Positions 29,477 to 40,729 are shown, numbered from the stretch's first letter. The stretch is DNA of 64,000 bases from Buchnera aphidicola (Meitanaphis flavogallis) (GCA_039830035.1 CP140038.1:124001-188000), one strand, 5' to 3'. Numbers and translations are program-made. The notes: generated from the sequence alone by a model not told the origin.

Positions 29477-32292
29477 TATAGAAATTTACGTATTTCCCCT
29501 AATCCAGTAATATTTGAAATACATCTTTTACATATTTTTGATTCAGTATTAATGTCATTAGAGTTAGAAATAATATGCCAGCATCGCATACATTTTTCTC
29601 CATGCATTTTAGAAATGTGTATTTTAAGGTTTTTTACTAATTTGCTTTTTATAGCATAATTAGGGGCAGAAGAATAATTGTTTATTTGAATTTTTGATGT
29701 TAAGAACAAAAATTGTAATTCGTGGTTTAATAACTTTAGTTTTTCTTGAATATTATCGTCAACGTATAGTTGAATAAATGATTCCAAAGAATTTCCTATT
29801 ATTTGATTTTTTCTTACATGATCTAAAACTTTGTTTACTTCACTTTTGATAGTGAATAATTCATTCCAGTATGTGTTGTTCATAACATTGTTATTATTTA
29901 AAGGAAACAGTTTTTTTAGCCATTCTTCAGTAAATACAGATTTGTTCTTTTTTCCTGGTAAATAGTCCCATAATTCATCTGCAGTAAAAGATAAAATAGG
30001 TGCTATCCATCTTATAAGTGAATTTAAAATTAAATATATAGCACTTTGGCAACTTTTTCTTGAAATGTGGTTAGATTTTATTAAATATTGTCTATCTTTT
30101 ATTATGTCTAAATAGAAAGCACTCATTTCTATAGAGCAAAAGTATACTATATTTTTTATTACGTCGTGGAATTTATAATTATCATAACTATTAATTATTT
30201 TATTCTGTGTGTCAAGAGTTTTTCCTATTGCCCATTGATCTAACATGATCATGTTTTTAGGGGCAATTAGTTCTTTTTCAGGATTGAAATCATATAAATT
30301 TGAAAGAAGAAATTTTGCTGTATTTCGAATTTTTCTATAAATTTCTGACGTTTTTTTAAGTATATTTTCAGAAATAGAAATTTCTTTGGAATAGTCAATA
30401 GAAGCTGTCCATAATCTTAATATATCAGATCCAAATGTCTGGATTATAGTGTTAGGATGAACAGTATTTCCAATAGATTTAGACATTTTTTTTCCTTTTT
30501 CGTCTACAATAAATCCATGTGTAATTACCATATGATACGGGGGTATATTGTTGATGGCTGTGGATATTATTAGAGAAGACATAAACCAACCTCTATGTTG
30601 ATCTGATCCTTCTATATATAGATCGGAAATATTTTCATGATGAAATTTATTTTTGTATATGTCAGATAGTGTTATAGATCCAGATTCAAACCAAATATCT
30701 AAAATGTCTGTTACCTTAATATAGTTTTTTGATTCATCACCTAATAATATTTTTGGATCTACTTCGAACCACGCTTTAATACCTACTTCTTTTACCTTTT
30801 CAATAATGTCCTTGATAATTAGAAATAGTTTTGGATGTATTTTTCCTGTTTTTTTGTGAAAAAAAATAGGAATAGGAACTCCCCAAGTTCTTTGTCTAGA
30901 TATGCACCAATCTGGTCGATTAGATATTAAACTAATCATTTTTTCCTTACCCCAGTTAGGAATCCATTTTACTTTTTGTATTTGTTTTATGCAATTTTCT
31001 TTCAAATTTTTATGGTTCATATTAATAAACCATTGTTGGGTAGCTCGAAAAATGATTGGAGTTTTATGTCTCCAACAATGTGGATAGTTATGATTAAAAA
31101 GTTCGGTTTTTAGTAAAGAATTGTTTTGTTTTAATAGTTCGAGAATAATTTTTATGGATTTTACAATATTTATTCCGTTTAATTTAGGATGAATATCGTT
31201 TTTAAAATTTCCATTATCATCAATTGTTTTGGTTATGTTAATGTTGTATTTTTTGCTTACATTATAATCATCATTGCCGAACTCTGAAGCTGTATGTACC
31301 GCTCCTGTTCCTAATTCTAGAGTTACATGTTCTGATAAAATTATGGGAATAACAATATTTAAGAAAGGGTGAATAAATTTTATGTTTTCAAGAAGTTTTC
31401 CGGATACTGTGTTTAAAATTTTCCAGTTTTTAATTTTACATTTTTCCATAGTTTTTTGAACTAGGGTTTTTTCTAATATTAATATATCATTAGGTGTTTG
31501 AATAAGTTGATAGTAAAAATTGGGATTAAGTGTAATGGCTCTACTTGCTGGTAAACTCCAAGGTGTAGTAGTCCAAATAACTATATGTGTTATATTATCA
31601 AGGGTAGTAACGTTAAATACATTTTTTATTATATTATTATCAATAATTTTAAATTTTACAAAAGTAGAAAGAGATGATTTGAAATGATATTCAATTTCTG
31701 CTTCTGCTAATGCTGAGCGACAATTAATACACCAATTAACTGGCTTAAAATCTTGGTATATATACCCTAATTCAATCATTTTAGCAAAAGTTTGCATTAT
31801 GCGTGCTTCATTTGCAAAACTCATGGTTAAATATGAATTATCCCAATCTCCTAAAACTCCTAATCTAGTAAATTCTTGTTTTTGGTTTTTTACTTGATTA
31901 TGCGCATATTCTCTACATTGATTTTGAAAATCATTTGTAGTATTATTTTTTTTCTTTTTCTTATTTTTTTTTTCAATTTTGTGCTCGATGGGTAATCCAT
32001 GACAATCCCAAGATGGAGTATAAGGGGCATCAAATCCTGACATATTTTTTGATTTAACTATAATGTCTTTTAATATTTTATTGACTGCATGTCCAATATG
32101 AATTTTTCCATTAGCATATGGAGGTCCGTCATGTAAGAAAAATTTTTTTTTGTTTTTTTTTATTTTTCTAATAACTTCATAAATTTTGTTTTTATTCCAT
32201 TTTTTAAGAATGTCTGGTTCTTTTTTAGACAGATTTCCTTTCATGGAAAAGTTAGTCCGGGGTAGGTTTAAAGTTGATTTATAATCAGTCAT
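29476..32292 (-). CDS. ileS: Isoleucyl-tRNA synthetase
   Basis: IleRS charges tRNA-Ile. The 938 residues equal E. coli. The class I motifs are [16 protein letters not shown] (HIGH) and [12 protein letters not shown] (KMSKS). The CP1 editing domain keeps the Thr-rich [10 protein letters not shown] and the GTGAVHTA and NDDY segments, including the counterparts of E. coli His333 and Asp342, although Asn250 is Ser and the loop between is changed. The C-terminal zinc motif has CMRCWH and CKRC. The N-terminal part has A9, A9, A10 and A8 runs (reverse strand of 31946-32161) that encode poly-lysine. It lies between ribF and lspA as in E. coli. Confidence 0.98.
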   Translation of the reverse strand: MTDYKSTLNLPRTNFSMKGNLSKKEPDILKKWNKNKIYEVIRKIKKNKKKFFLHDGPPYANGKIHIGHAVNKILKDIIVKSKNMSGFDAPYTPSWDCHGLPIEHKIEKKNKKKKKNNTTNDFQNQCREYAHNQVKNQKQEFTRLGVLGDWDNSYLTMSFANEARIMQTFAKMIELGYIYQDFKPVNWCINCRSALAEAEIEYHFKSSLSTFVKFKIIDNNIIKNVFNVTTLDNITHIVIWTTTPWSLPASRAITLNPNFYYQLIQTPNDILILEKTLVQKTMEKCKIKNWKILNTVSGKLLENIKFIHPFLNIVIPIILSEHVTLELGTGAVHTASEFGNDDYNVSKKYNINITKTIDDNGNFKNDIHPKLNGINIVKSIKIILELLKQNNSLLKTELFNHNYPHCWRHKTPIIFRATQQWFINMNHKNLKENCIKQIQKVKWIPNWGKEKMISLISNRPDWCISRQRTWGVPIPIFFHKKTGKIHPKLFLIIKDIIEKVKEVGIKAWFEVDPKILLGDESKNYIKVTDILDIWFESGSITLSDIYKNKFHHENISDLYIEGSDQHRGWFMSSLIISTAINNIPPYHMVITHGFIVDEKGKKMSKSIGNTVHPNTIIQTFGSDILRLWTASIDYSKEISISENILKKTSEIYRKIRNTAKFLLSNLYDFNPEKELIAPKNMIMLDQWAIGKTLDTQNKIINSYDNYKFHDVIKNIVYFCSIEMSAFYLDIIKDRQYLIKSNHISRKSCQSAIYLILNSLIRWIAPILSFTADELWDYLPGKKNKSVFTEEWLKKLFPLNNNNVMNNTYWNELFTIKSEVNKVLDHVRKNQIIGNSLESFIQLYVDDNIQEKLKLLNHELQFLFLTSKIQINNYSSAPNYAIKSKLVKNLKIHISKMHGEKCMRCWHIISNSNDINTESKICKRCISNITGLGEIRKFL

Positions 32293-32317
32293 TGTGTTCT
32301 CTTATTTTTTATAATAT

Positions 32318-33265
32318 TTATGATATGTTTTGAGGATGACTATCAAAATACAAATTTGCTGTTTTAATATCATGTTGAATTTGCATTTTTAATTCTTCTA
32401 CAGAAGAAAAACAAAATTCGTTACGAATTTTTTTAATAAATATAACTTCTATGTATGTTTTGTATAGATTCATTGATACATTTATTAAATGTACTTCGAG
32501 TTTTTTTTTAGTTCCAGACATAGTTGGTTGAGTTCCAATATTTGCTACTCCTAGGAATGTTTTTTTTGATGAGGGTATGAATATTTTTACTATAAAAACA
32601 CCATTAATTGGAGCTACGTTTTTATTTAGTATAATGTTAGCTGTTGGAAATCCTATTAAAGATCCATTTTTTTTTCCATTAATAACTCTTCCTGAAATGC
32701 TAAAAGAACGTCCTAATAGCATTTTGGCTAATTTTAAATTATTATTTTTTAGTGCTGATCTGATAGCTGTGCTACTGATTTCCATACCATGTGTTGTAAG
32801 AATTTTAGTCGTATAAACTTCAAAGTTGTAGTGTTTTCCCATATTTTTTAAAAAAGTAGTATTTCCTTTTCTTTGAGCTCCAAAACAAAAATTTTTTCCA
32901 ATTGCTAAAAAACATACATTTAGTTTTTTTATTATTATGTTAGTAACAAAATTCATAGGACTAATACGAGAAAAGACACGATTAAAATAAATACATAATA
33001 TTGTGTCAATGTTCCATTGAGATAAGTATTGTATTTTTTCTCGAAACTGCATAAGACGAATAGGAGGATTTTCAGGATAAAAAAATTCTTGCGGTTGAGG
33101 TTCAAAAATAGCAATAGTAATTGGTTTTTTATATTCTTTTTTTTTCTTACAAAGTAAGTTTAATAGTTTTTGGTGACCTAAATGTATTCCATCAAAGTTT
33201 CCTATTGTTAATATACAAGGATTAGTTTGAAATTTGATGTTATTTATGTTACGTATTAGTTTCAT
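32318..33265 (-). CDS. ribF: Bifunctional riboflavin kinase/FAD synthetase
   Basis: RibF converts riboflavin to FMN and FMN to FAD. The 315 residues (E. coli 313) have an N-terminal adenylyltransferase domain with GNFDGIHLGHQKLL and ISSTAIRSAL, and a C-terminal kinase domain with RVINGKKNGSLIGFPTANI. It is the first gene of the minus-strand series and divergent from rpsT, as in E. coli. The flavins it makes are cofactors of NuoF and others in this window. Confidence 0.97.
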   Translation of the reverse strand: MKLIRNINNIKFQTNPCILTIGNFDGIHLGHQKLLNLLCKKKKEYKKPITIAIFEPQPQEFFYPENPPIRLMQFREKIQYLSQWNIDTILCIYFNRVFSRISPMNFVTNIIIKKLNVCFLAIGKNFCFGAQRKGNTTFLKNMGKHYNFEVYTTKILTTHGMEISSTAIRSALKNNNLKLAKMLLGRSFSISGRVINGKKNGSLIGFPTANIILNKNVAPINGVFIVKIFIPSSKKTFLGVANIGTQPTMSGTKKKLEVHLINVSMNLYKTYIEVIFIKKIRNEFCFSSVEELKMQIQHDIKTANLYFDSHPQNIS

Positions 33266-33483
33266 AGTAATGGTTCTTAATAATACAATTTTATGTTAAT
33301 TTTTTTTAAGATTAAAAAATAATGTTTTATGTTATTAATCATTGATTTTAGACTATTTAGAATCATCAGTGATTGTGTTAAAATGATATATGAATATTAT
33401 ATATTTTACTTTATTTTACAATATCATATAATGTTTATGAATTTATTTTAAACTATTTTATAAAAATTTATATGGGAGTTATT

Positions 33484-33747
33484 TTGGCAAATTTGAAAGC
33501 ATCCAAAAAAAGTGCAGTAACATCTGAACAAAAGAGATGTTTTAATTCTAGTAAAAAATCTAGAATAAAAACTTTTATAAAGAAAGTAAATGTTGAAATA
33601 TTATTGAAAAATAAAGAAAAAGCTAAGTTAGAATTTAAAAAAGCTCAATCTATTTTAGATAGATATGCTACTAAAGGTATAATTCACAAAAACAAAGCAG
33701 CGCGACATAAATCAAATTTAGAGCGTAGAATAAAGTTGATAGTTTAA
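33484..33747 (+). CDS. rpsT: 30S ribosomal protein S20, UUG start
   Basis: S20 is a small basic protein that binds 16S rRNA. Homology starts at MANLKASKKSA, which is encoded from a TTG at 33484, giving 87 residues as in E. coli, where rpsT also begins with UUG and is autoregulated through its weak start. GGGAG (33474-33478) lies at the right distance. An in-frame ATG at 33472 overlaps that ribosome site and would add four residues without homology. The gene is divergent from ribF and converges on dnaJ. Confidence 0.93.
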   Translation: MANLKASKKSAVTSEQKRCFNSSKKSRIKTFIKKVNVEILLKNKEKAKLEFKKAQSILDRYATKGIIHKNKAARHKSNLERRIKLIV

Positions 33748-33780
33748 TATTATTCAGGATTATAATAATATTTATTTTTT

Positions 33781-33824
33781 AAAATTTGCTTCCATACGGT
33801 TAGTTATATAGAAGCAAATTTTTT
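33781..33824. terminator. Terminator hairpin between rpsT and dnaJ
   Basis: AAAATTTGCTTC (33781-33792) pairs perfectly with GAAGCAAATTTT (33811-33822), and two more T follow. With a U-tract on the plus strand it terminates rpsT; on the minus strand, where the stem also ends in four T, it can serve dnaKJ, so it is probably bidirectional. Confidence 0.75.
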
Positions 33825-33829
33825 AAAGT

Positions 33830-34969
33830 TTATTTAGTAAGATCATCAAAGAACCTTTTTACTCCTTCGAAAAATCGTTTTGATCGAGGACTATTTTTTT
33901 CTCCTTTAAAACCTCCGAAACTTTCTCCTAGTTGGTATAAAAGATATTTTTGTTTTTCGCTTAGATTTACTGGCGTTTCTACAACTACTCTACATAATAA
34001 ATCTCCTTGTTTCTTGTTTCTTATAGATTTTACTCCTTTTGCTTTTATTCTAAATAATTTTCCTGATTGTGTTTCTGATGGTACTTTTAATTTAACTTTT
34101 CCATCTAATGTTGGAACTTCGATTTCACCACCTAAAGCAGCCATAGAAAAATTTATTGGTACTTCGCAATATAAATTATTGTCTTCACGTTCGAATATAG
34201 GATGTTTTTTTACTGTTATTTGAACGTATAAATCCCCAGAAGCAGCTCCATTTTCTCCTGCTTCGCCTTCGTTATTTAAGCGAATGCGATCATCTGTATT
34301 TACTCCAGGAGGGATTTTAACTGATAGAATTTTGGATTTTTCTGTTCTTCCATGTCCATTACAGGCATGACAAGGAAATTGTATTACGTTTCCTTTACCT
34401 TGACATTGTGGACATGTTTGTTGAACAGTAAAAAATCCTTTTCTTGTTTGTATTTGTCCACTTCCATAACATTTTTGGCAATTTGTAGGTTTGGATCCAG
34501 ATTGAGTTCCATATCCATAACATGATTGGCAAGTTTGTAAAACTGGAATATGAATTTCTTTTATTACTCCTCGAACAGCTTCTTCTAAAGTTAGCAGCAT
34601 ATTGTAACGTAAATCAGATCCTTTAGAAGCTCGTTGTGTTTTATTTCCACTAAATATGTCACCAAACACGTCACCAAATATATCACTAAAGTCCGCGTTA
34701 GTACTAAAACTGTGAGTAAACGTATTGTTGTTTGCATTTCCTTGTTCAAATGCAGTATGTCCATATTGATCATATGCGGCTCTTTTTTTTGAATCGTTCA
34801 GAACTTCATACGCTTCTTTAATTTTTTTAAACTTTTCTTCAGCTGTTTTATTACCTGGATTTCTATCAGGATGATATTTCATAGCTAATTTTTTGTATGC
34901 TTTTTTTATTTCTCTTTCTTCGGATGATTGATTAACTCCTAAAATTTGGTAATAATCTTGTTTTGGCAT
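33830..34969 (-). CDS. dnaJ: Chaperone protein DnaJ
   Basis: DnaJ is the Hsp40 co-chaperone that brings substrates to DnaK and stimulates its ATPase. The start is the Met of [12 protein letters not shown] at 34969; the frame is open 23 codons further up, but that part is spacer. The 379 residues (E. coli 376) have a J domain with His33-Pro34-Asp35, a Gly/Phe-rich region, and four zinc repeats ([32 protein letters not shown]), then the substrate-binding C-terminal domains. It is the second gene of the dnaK-dnaJ operon. Confidence 0.97.
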   Translation of the reverse strand: MPKQDYYQILGVNQSSEEREIKKAYKKLAMKYHPDRNPGNKTAEEKFKKIKEAYEVLNDSKKRAAYDQYGHTAFEQGNANNNTFTHSFSTNADFSDIFGDVFGDIFSGNKTQRASKGSDLRYNMLLTLEEAVRGVIKEIHIPVLQTCQSCYGYGTQSGSKPTNCQKCYGSGQIQTRKGFFTVQQTCPQCQGKGNVIQFPCHACNGHGRTEKSKILSVKIPPGVNTDDRIRLNNEGEAGENGAASGDLYVQITVKKHPIFEREDNNLYCEVPINFSMAALGGEIEVPTLDGKVKLKVPSETQSGKLFRIKAKGVKSIRNKKQGDLLCRVVVETPVNLSEKQKYLLYQLGESFGGFKGEKNSPRSKRFFEGVKRFFDDLTK

Positions 34970-34999
34970 TCGTTCTTTTCCCAATTTTACATATGTGTT

Positions 35000-35029
35000 A
35001 ACGAGCATAACAAGTATTTTATGCTCGTT
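35000..35029. terminator. Hairpin between dnaK and dnaJ
   Basis: AACGAGCATAA (35000-35010) and TTATGCTCGTT (35019-35029) make a perfect 11-bp stem with an eight-base loop in the 92-base gap, about 31 bases before the dnaJ start. The T-run lies on its plus-strand side, so in the direction of dnaKJ it lacks a U-tract. It could stabilise dnaK mRNA or lower dnaJ expression relative to dnaK. Confidence 0.55.
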
Positions 35030-35061
35030 TTTTGTCATTTTGTGTAGTTTTTTAGAAAGTA

Positions 35062-36975
35062 TTATTTTTTTGGTTCTTTTATTTCTTCGAATTCTGCGTC
35101 TACAACGTTATCTTCAGGTTTTGAGGAGTTTTCGTTATTATTAGAGGCATTAGATTGTGTGTTTTGTCTAGTATTTTCTATTAATTTTGAAGAAAACTTT
35201 AATACATTTTGTATTTTTTCTTCTATATCGGTTTTGTCTTCTCCTTTTAAAGCTCTGTCTAATTCTTCTAAGGATTTTGTAATATCGTCTTTGTCTTTTT
35301 TATTTATGTTTTTTTCTGCATTTTTTAGTTGCTTTTTGGTGCTATGAGAAATTTGATCTCCTTGATTTCTGATTTTGACTAATTCTTCAAATTGTTTGTC
35401 TGATTCAGAATTAGCTTCTGCATCAGAAACCATTTTTTTTATTTCATCTTCGTTTAATCCGGACGATGATTTAATTGTGATCTTTTGTTCTTTTCCTGTG
35501 TTTTTATCTTTTGCTGATACGTGTAGAATACCATCTGCATCTATATCAAATGTTACTTCAATTTGTGCCATTCCTCTTGGTGCAGGCTGAATTCCATCTA
35601 AGTTGAATTGACCTAATGATTTATTATCTATGGATCTTTTTCGTTCTCCTTGGAGTACATGTATTGTCACAGCTGATTGATTATCTTCTGCAGTAGAAAA
35701 TATTTGACTGTGCTTAGTTGGAATAGTAGTATTTTTATTAATTAATGAAGTCATTATGCCACCCATAGTTTCAATACCTAATGATAGCGGTGTAACATCT
35801 AATAATAATACGTCTTTTACTTCTCCAGATAATACTCCTCCTTGTACTGCTGCACCTACAGCTACTGCTTCATCTGGATTAACATCTTTTCTTGGTTCTT
35901 TCTGGAAAAAATCGGCTACTTTTTTTTGAACCATAGGCATTCTTGTTTGTCCGCCGACTAGAATCACATCATTGATATCTGAAATAGATAATTTGGCATC
36001 TTTTAATGCTGTTTTTAATGGCTCTATAGATTGATTAATTAAATCTTCTACTAAGGATTCTAATTTGGATCTAGTTACTTTAATATTTAAGTGTTTAGGT
36101 CCATGCAAATCTGCTGTTATATAAGGTAAATTTACGTCAGTTTGTTTAGACGAAGATAATTCTATTTTTGCTTTTTCTGCAGCTTCTTTGAGACGTTGCA
36201 TAGCTAATGGATCATTTCTTAGGTCAGTTCCTTGGTCTTTTTTAAATTCTTCAGATAAATAATTTATTAGTCTGCTGTCAAAATCTTCTCCTCCAAGATG
36301 GGTATCTCCGTTAGTTGCTAGTACTTCAAATGTTTTTTCTTTGTCAACATTGTCTATTTCTATTATTGAAATATCAAATGTTCCTCCACCTAGATCATAT
36401 ACAGCTATAATTTTGTTACCTTTGTCTTTATCTAAGCCGTAAGCTAATGCTGCAGCTGTCGGTTCATTAATTATTCTTTTTACGTCTAGTCCAGCAATTC
36501 TTCCTGCATCTTTTGTTGCTTGTCGTTGAGCATCATTAAAATAAGCAGGAACAGTAATGACTGCTTCTGTTATTGATTCTCCTAAGTAATCTTCTGCGGT
36601 TTTTTTCATTTTTTTTAATACTTCTGCAGAAATTTGAGGAGGTGCTAACTTTTTGTTTTTTACATTAATCCATGCATCTCCATTATCAGATTTAATGATT
36701 TTATATGGCATTATTTTAATATCGCGTTGTACTTCTTCATCAGTAAATTTTCTTCCGATTAAACGTTTGATGGCAAATAGCGTATTACTTGGATTTGTTA
36801 TTGCTTGACGTTTAGCGGGTTTTCCTACTAATATTTCTCCGTCGTTAGTATATGCAATGATTGATGGTGTTGTACGATCACCTTCTGTATTTTCTAATAC
36901 GCGAGTTTTATTTCCATCCATAATTGCAATGCAGGAATTAGTAGTTCCTAAGTCAATACCGATTATTTTACTCAT
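35062..36975 (-). CDS. dnaK: Chaperone protein DnaK (Hsp70)
   Basis: DnaK is the ATP-dependent Hsp70 chaperone. The 637 residues equal E. coli within one. The ATPase domain has [29 protein letters not shown] and [13 protein letters not shown]; the linker [15 protein letters not shown] leads to the peptide-binding domain, and the C-terminus ends with an acidic [12 protein letters not shown] close to E. coli. AAGGAAA precedes the ATG. A sigma-32 type promoter lies about 110 bases upstream. Confidence 0.98.
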   Translation of the reverse strand: MSKIIGIDLGTTNSCIAIMDGNKTRVLENTEGDRTTPSIIAYTNDGEILVGKPAKRQAITNPSNTLFAIKRLIGRKFTDEEVQRDIKIMPYKIIKSDNGDAWINVKNKKLAPPQISAEVLKKMKKTAEDYLGESITEAVITVPAYFNDAQRQATKDAGRIAGLDVKRIINEPTAAALAYGLDKDKGNKIIAVYDLGGGTFDISIIEIDNVDKEKTFEVLATNGDTHLGGEDFDSRLINYLSEEFKKDQGTDLRNDPLAMQRLKEAAEKAKIELSSSKQTDVNLPYITADLHGPKHLNIKVTRSKLESLVEDLINQSIEPLKTALKDAKLSISDINDVILVGGQTRMPMVQKKVADFFQKEPRKDVNPDEAVAVGAAVQGGVLSGEVKDVLLLDVTPLSLGIETMGGIMTSLINKNTTIPTKHSQIFSTAEDNQSAVTIHVLQGERKRSIDNKSLGQFNLDGIQPAPRGMAQIEVTFDIDADGILHVSAKDKNTGKEQKITIKSSSGLNEDEIKKMVSDAEANSESDKQFEELVKIRNQGDQISHSTKKQLKNAEKNINKKDKDDITKSLEELDRALKGEDKTDIEEKIQNVLKFSSKLIENTRQNTQSNASNNNENSSKPEDNVVDAEFEEIKEPKK

Positions 36976-37082
36976 TATAATTTCCTTTTTAAAAATAAAT
37001 GTACTTTAAATGATTTAGTTATTTTATTGTTTGAATTGTTTTAAAATTTGCCTGAAATCAATTATTTAGTTTAATAATAAAT

Positions 37083-37110
37083 AGATGGGGTCAATTTTTC
37101 AATCATCAAG
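37083..37110 (-). promoter_or_regulatory. Sigma-32 heat-shock promoter of dnaKJ
   Basis: Read on the minus strand, CTTGAT (37110-37105) is followed after 14 bases by CCCCATCT (37090-37083). This matches the sigma-32 consensus CTTGAA, 13-15 bases, CCCCATNT, and resembles the known E. coli dnaK P1. It is one of the few places in the spacers with a GC run. Confidence 0.85.
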
Positions 37111-37180
37111 GTTAAAAACAAAACTAGTTTAAAAATATTAAAAATATTTTGTTTTGAATAGAAAGTTTTTATTTTTTAGC

Positions 37181-37212
37181 TTAGTATATTTATACTTTAA
37201 TTGATATACTAA
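37181..37212. promoter_or_regulatory. Inverted repeat before nuoA
   Basis: TTAGTATAT (37181-37189) and ATATACTAA (37204-37212) are perfect 9-bp inverted repeats spaced by 14 bases, ending 12 bases before the nuoA ATG. It may be the nuo promoter region or an operator or leader hairpin. With such A+T content a chance origin cannot be excluded. Confidence 0.35.
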
Positions 37213-37224
37213 AATTATAAATTT

Positions 37225-37626
37225 ATGAGCTTTGAAAATATATTTCATTCTGACCAATATTGGGCTTTTTTCATGTTTTGTATAACAGCTATTGGAATTA
37301 GCTTACTAATGCTATTATTGAGCTCAATGTTAGGTGGAAGGTCTCAAGCGCGACATAAACATACTCCATTTGAATCAGGAATAGATCCTGTTGATAATTT
37401 GTATTTAAATATATGTATTAAATTCTATTTAGTAGCAATATATTTTGTTTTATTTGATGTTGAATCATTGTATTTATATTTGTGGTCGATCAATGTTATT
37501 GAATTAGGTTGGAGCGGTTTTATAGAGGTTGTATTTTTTGTTTTATTTTTATTGTCTGGATTAATTTATTTAATTCGTTTGAACTCATTAAATTGGAGTT
37601 CCAAAGAGTTTTGTAAGAAATGTTAA
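37225..37626 (+). CDS. nuoA: NADH-quinone oxidoreductase subunit A
   Basis: NuoA is a small membrane subunit of complex I at the junction with the peripheral arm. The 133 residues contain three hydrophobic segments and the family motif PFESGIDP, followed by KFYLVAIYFVLFDVESLYLYLW. No clear Shine-Dalgarno is seen before the ATG. It is the first gene of the thirteen-gene nuo operon (nuoA to nuoN with nuoC and nuoD fused), all in E. coli order on the plus strand. Confidence 0.95.
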   Translation: MSFENIFHSDQYWAFFMFCITAIGISLLMLLLSSMLGGRSQARHKHTPFESGIDPVDNLYLNICIKFYLVAIYFVLFDVESLYLYLWSINVIELGWSGFIEVVFFVLFLLSGLIYLIRLNSLNWSSKEFCKKC

Positions 37627-37662
37627 TTTAAATATTAGAACGATTTTAGAGTGAGTTACTTT

Positions 37663-38337
37663 ATGAAATATACGTTAACTAAAGTGAATATTTCAGAAAA
37701 AGATAAAAATTATCCTTCTCAAAAAGAATATGTTGTATCTGATCCCATTGAAGATTATGTGCATAAAAATATTTATATGGGAAATATAAATAAATATATT
37801 CATAACTTAGTAAATTGGGGAAGAAAGAACTCTTTATGGCCTTACAATTTTGGTTTGTCTTGTTGTTATGTAGAAATGGTAACTGCATTTACTTCTATAC
37901 ATGATATTTCAAGATTTGGATCTGAAGTATTACGCGCATCCCCGAGGCAGGCTGATTTCATGGTTATAGCGGGAACACCATTTATTAAAATGGTTCCTGT
38001 TATTCAACGTTTATACGATCAAATGTTAGAGCCAAAGTGGGTGATTTCTATGGGCTCTTGTGCTAATTCGGGAGGAATGTATGATGTTTATTCTGTTGTT
38101 CAAGGAGTAGACAAATTTTTGCCTGTAGATGTTTATATTCCTGGTTGTCCACCTAGACCAGAAGCATACATAGAAGGATTAATGTTGTTACAAAAATCTA
38201 TTTCTAAAGAGCGTCGTCCATTGTCTTGGATGATAGGAGAACAAGGAGTATATCGTGCCAATATGCCTGCAGAAAAAAATAAACGTAGAGAGAAATATAT
38301 TTCTATTAAACATCTTCGTTCACCAGATAAAGTTTAG
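37663..38337 (+). CDS. nuoB: NADH-quinone oxidoreductase subunit B
   Basis: NuoB holds the N2 [4Fe-4S] cluster, which passes electrons to quinone. The four ligand positions are present: the double Cys in [10 protein letters not shown], the Cys of [10 protein letters not shown] and the Cys of [11 protein letters not shown]. Homology begins at MKYTLTKVN, so I use ATG 37663 rather than the upstream in-frame GTG 37651; length is 224 residues (E. coli 220). It follows nuoA by 36 bases. Confidence 0.95.
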   Translation: MKYTLTKVNISEKDKNYPSQKEYVVSDPIEDYVHKNIYMGNINKYIHNLVNWGRKNSLWPYNFGLSCCYVEMVTAFTSIHDISRFGSEVLRASPRQADFMVIAGTPFIKMVPVIQRLYDQMLEPKWVISMGSCANSGGMYDVYSVVQGVDKFLPVDVYIPGCPPRPEAYIEGLMLLQKSISKERRPLSWMIGEQGVYRANMPAEKNKRREKYISIKHLRSPDKV

Positions 38338-38427
38338 AATACTATTGCATATTGGTATGTAATTCTTTATTTGTTAGTAATTTCTTTATATTTGTTAATG
38401 AGATGATATGAGATCATTATGTAATTT

Positions 38428-40230
38428 ATGAAAATAAACATTTCAAAAAAAGCTAGTAATACAATCCAAAATGTTCCTTACGATTATATTCATAGCGATA
38501 TTGTGAAAGAATTGTTTAAATTTTTTGGACGAAATCAATTTGTACTTCAATCTACTTTAATAGGGATACCTGTATTGTGGATTAGTAGTAAAATATTATT
38601 AAAAATTGGTAAGTTTTTACTAAGCATAAAAAATCCATATACAACTTTATTTGATTTACACGGTGTAGATGAAAGATGTCGTTCTCATCGTCAAACGTTA
38701 CCATTAGCTGATTTTTCAGTGTTTTACCATTTTATATCTTTTTCTCGAAATGATGATGTAATGTTTAAAATTGCATTATTTAACGATAAACTTAATCTTT
38801 CTACGTTAACTGAATTGTATCCAAATGCTAATTGGTATGAGCGTGAAACATGGGATATGTTTGGAATAGTTTTTGATAATCATCCAAATTTAACTAGAAT
38901 TATTATGCCAAGAAATTGGAAGGGTCATCCATTGCGTAAAGATCATCCATGTAGAGCTACTGAATTGGATTTTTTTACTTTAAATCAATATAAAGAAGAT
39001 AGAGAAATGGATGCATTGCGATTTCGTCCAGAAGAGTGGGGAATGAAAAAAGAAGGCAAAAATAGTAATTATATGTTTTTAAATTTAGGTCCAAATCATC
39101 CTTCTGCGCATGGAGTTTTTCGTATTGTTTTACAGTTAGATGGAGAAAAGATTATAAATTGTGTACCAGACATTGGATATCACCATCGCGGAGCTGAAAA
39201 AATAGGAGAACGCCAAACTTGGCATAGTTATATTCCATATACTGATCGTATTGAATATTTAGGTGGATGTGTTAACGAGATGCCCTATGTGTTAGCGGTA
39301 GAAAAATTAGCAGGTATTATAGTACCAAAGAAAGTAGAAGTTATTCGTGTTATGTTATCAGAATTATTTAGAATTAATAGTCATTTATTGTATATTTCTA
39401 CCTTTATTCAAGACGTTGGAGCTATGACTCCTGTTTTTTTAGCTTTTACTGATCGTCAAAAGATTTACGATATTATTGAAGCTATTACTGGTTTTCGTAT
39501 GCATCCAGCTTGGTTTAGAATTGGAGGAGTAGCTCATGATTTACCTAAAGGATGGAATAAATTATTAAAGCAGTTTCTTGATTGGATTCCAAAGAGATTA
39601 ATTAAATATACTAATTCTGCATTGAAAAATAGTATTTTAATTAGCCGATCGAAGGGTGTAGCGCAATATAATCAATGTGAAGCTTTAAAATGGGGTATTA
39701 CAGGGTCTGGATTACGTGCCACTGGTTTAGACTTTGACGTGCGAAAAAAACGACCTTATTCAGGTTATTATAATTTTGAATTTGAAATACCAATAGGAAA
39801 TGGAATTAGTGATTGTTATTCTCGAGTAATGTTAAAGATGGAAGAAATCTGGCAAAGTCTTAATATTTTAAAGCAATGTTTAAATAATATGCCAGAAGGT
39901 TCTTTTAAAGCTGATCATCCATTAACTACTCCTCCGCCTAAAGAACACATGTTGCAACACATTGAAACTATGATCACTCATTTTTTACAAGTTTCTTGGG
40001 GTCCGATACTTCCTCCTAATGAAAGTTTTCAAATGATTGAAGCAACTAAAGGAATTAATAGTTACTATTTGATTAGCGATGGTAATACTATAAGTTATAG
40101 AACTAGAATACGAACACCTAGTTTTCCTCATTTACAACAGATACCGTCAGTTATTCGTGGGAGTTTAATATCAGATTTAATAGTTTATTTAGGTAGTATT
40201 GATTTTGTTATGTCTGATGTTGATCGTTAA
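38428..40230 (+). CDS. nuoC: NADH-quinone oxidoreductase subunit C/D fusion
   Basis: As in E. coli, NuoC and NuoD are one polypeptide (600 residues, E. coli 600; called nuoC or nuoCD). The C part (about 1-190) has [17 protein letters not shown] and HPLRKDHP; a linker leads to the D part, with [15 protein letters not shown] and [11 protein letters not shown], residues of the quinone-binding cavity. The fusion marks the enterobacterial lineage. nuoE begins five bases after its stop. Confidence 0.97.
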   Translation: MKINISKKASNTIQNVPYDYIHSDIVKELFKFFGRNQFVLQSTLIGIPVLWISSKILLKIGKFLLSIKNPYTTLFDLHGVDERCRSHRQTLPLADFSVFYHFISFSRNDDVMFKIALFNDKLNLSTLTELYPNANWYERETWDMFGIVFDNHPNLTRIIMPRNWKGHPLRKDHPCRATELDFFTLNQYKEDREMDALRFRPEEWGMKKEGKNSNYMFLNLGPNHPSAHGVFRIVLQLDGEKIINCVPDIGYHHRGAEKIGERQTWHSYIPYTDRIEYLGGCVNEMPYVLAVEKLAGIIVPKKVEVIRVMLSELFRINSHLLYISTFIQDVGAMTPVFLAFTDRQKIYDIIEAITGFRMHPAWFRIGGVAHDLPKGWNKLLKQFLDWIPKRLIKYTNSALKNSILISRSKGVAQYNQCEALKWGITGSGLRATGLDFDVRKKRPYSGYYNFEFEIPIGNGISDCYSRVMLKMEEIWQSLNILKQCLNNMPEGSFKADHPLTTPPPKEHMLQHIETMITHFLQVSWGPILPPNESFQMIEATKGINSYYLISDGNTISYRTRIRTPSFPHLQQIPSVIRGSLISDLIVYLGSIDFVMSDVDR

Positions 40231-40234
40231 AGAA

Positions 40235-40729
40235 ATGTTAAAAAATACATTGAGTAATGTCTTTATGTTAAGCAAGGAAGAAGAAATAGATATTTTAAAA
40301 AGTAAGAATAATTATGAAGATGCTCAATCTAGTTCTATAGAAGCATTAAAAATTGTTCAAAAAAACAGAGGTTGGGTTTCGAAACAGGCTATTTGTGAAA
40401 TTTCAAAAATACTTAAAATACCTGAAAGCAATTTAGAAGAAGTTGCTACATTTTATAGCCAGATTTTCAGAAAACCAATTGGAAGAAATATAATACGTTA
40501 TTGCGATAGTGTAGTTTGTTATATGTATGGTTGTGAAGATATTAAATCATGTTTAGAAGATGCATTAAATATTGCTATTGGTGAAACTACACAAGATCTT
40601 CGTTTTACTTTATTACCGATATGTTGTTTAGGAAATTGTGATAACGCTCCTACTATAATGATTAATGATAACATTTATTCTCGTTTAAATGTAAAACGAG
40701 TAGTAGAATTATTGGAATTATATAAGTGA
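40235..40729 (+). CDS. nuoE: NADH-quinone oxidoreductase subunit E
   Basis: NuoE carries the [2Fe-2S] cluster N1a in the NADH-dehydrogenase module. The four cysteines lie in [12 protein letters not shown] (first) and [11 protein letters not shown] (second), in thioredoxin-like fold spacing. I take ATG 40235 as start (164 residues, E. coli 166); the frame is open further up into nuoCD. The stop overlaps the nuoF start, so they are coupled. Confidence 0.94.
   Translation: MLKNTLSNVFMLSKEEEIDILKSKNNYEDAQSSSIEALKIVQKNRGWVSKQAICEISKILKIPESNLEEVATFYSQIFRKPIGRNIIRYCDSVVCYMYGCEDIKSCLEDALNIAIGETTQDLRFTLLPICCLGNCDNAPTIMINDNIYSRLNVKRVVELLELYK

Noticed and set aside
40199..40234. Upstream ATG of nuoE inside nuoCD
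   Set aside because: The extra residues overlap the nuoCD coding end and have no homology; ATG 40235 just after the nuoCD stop fits the family length.
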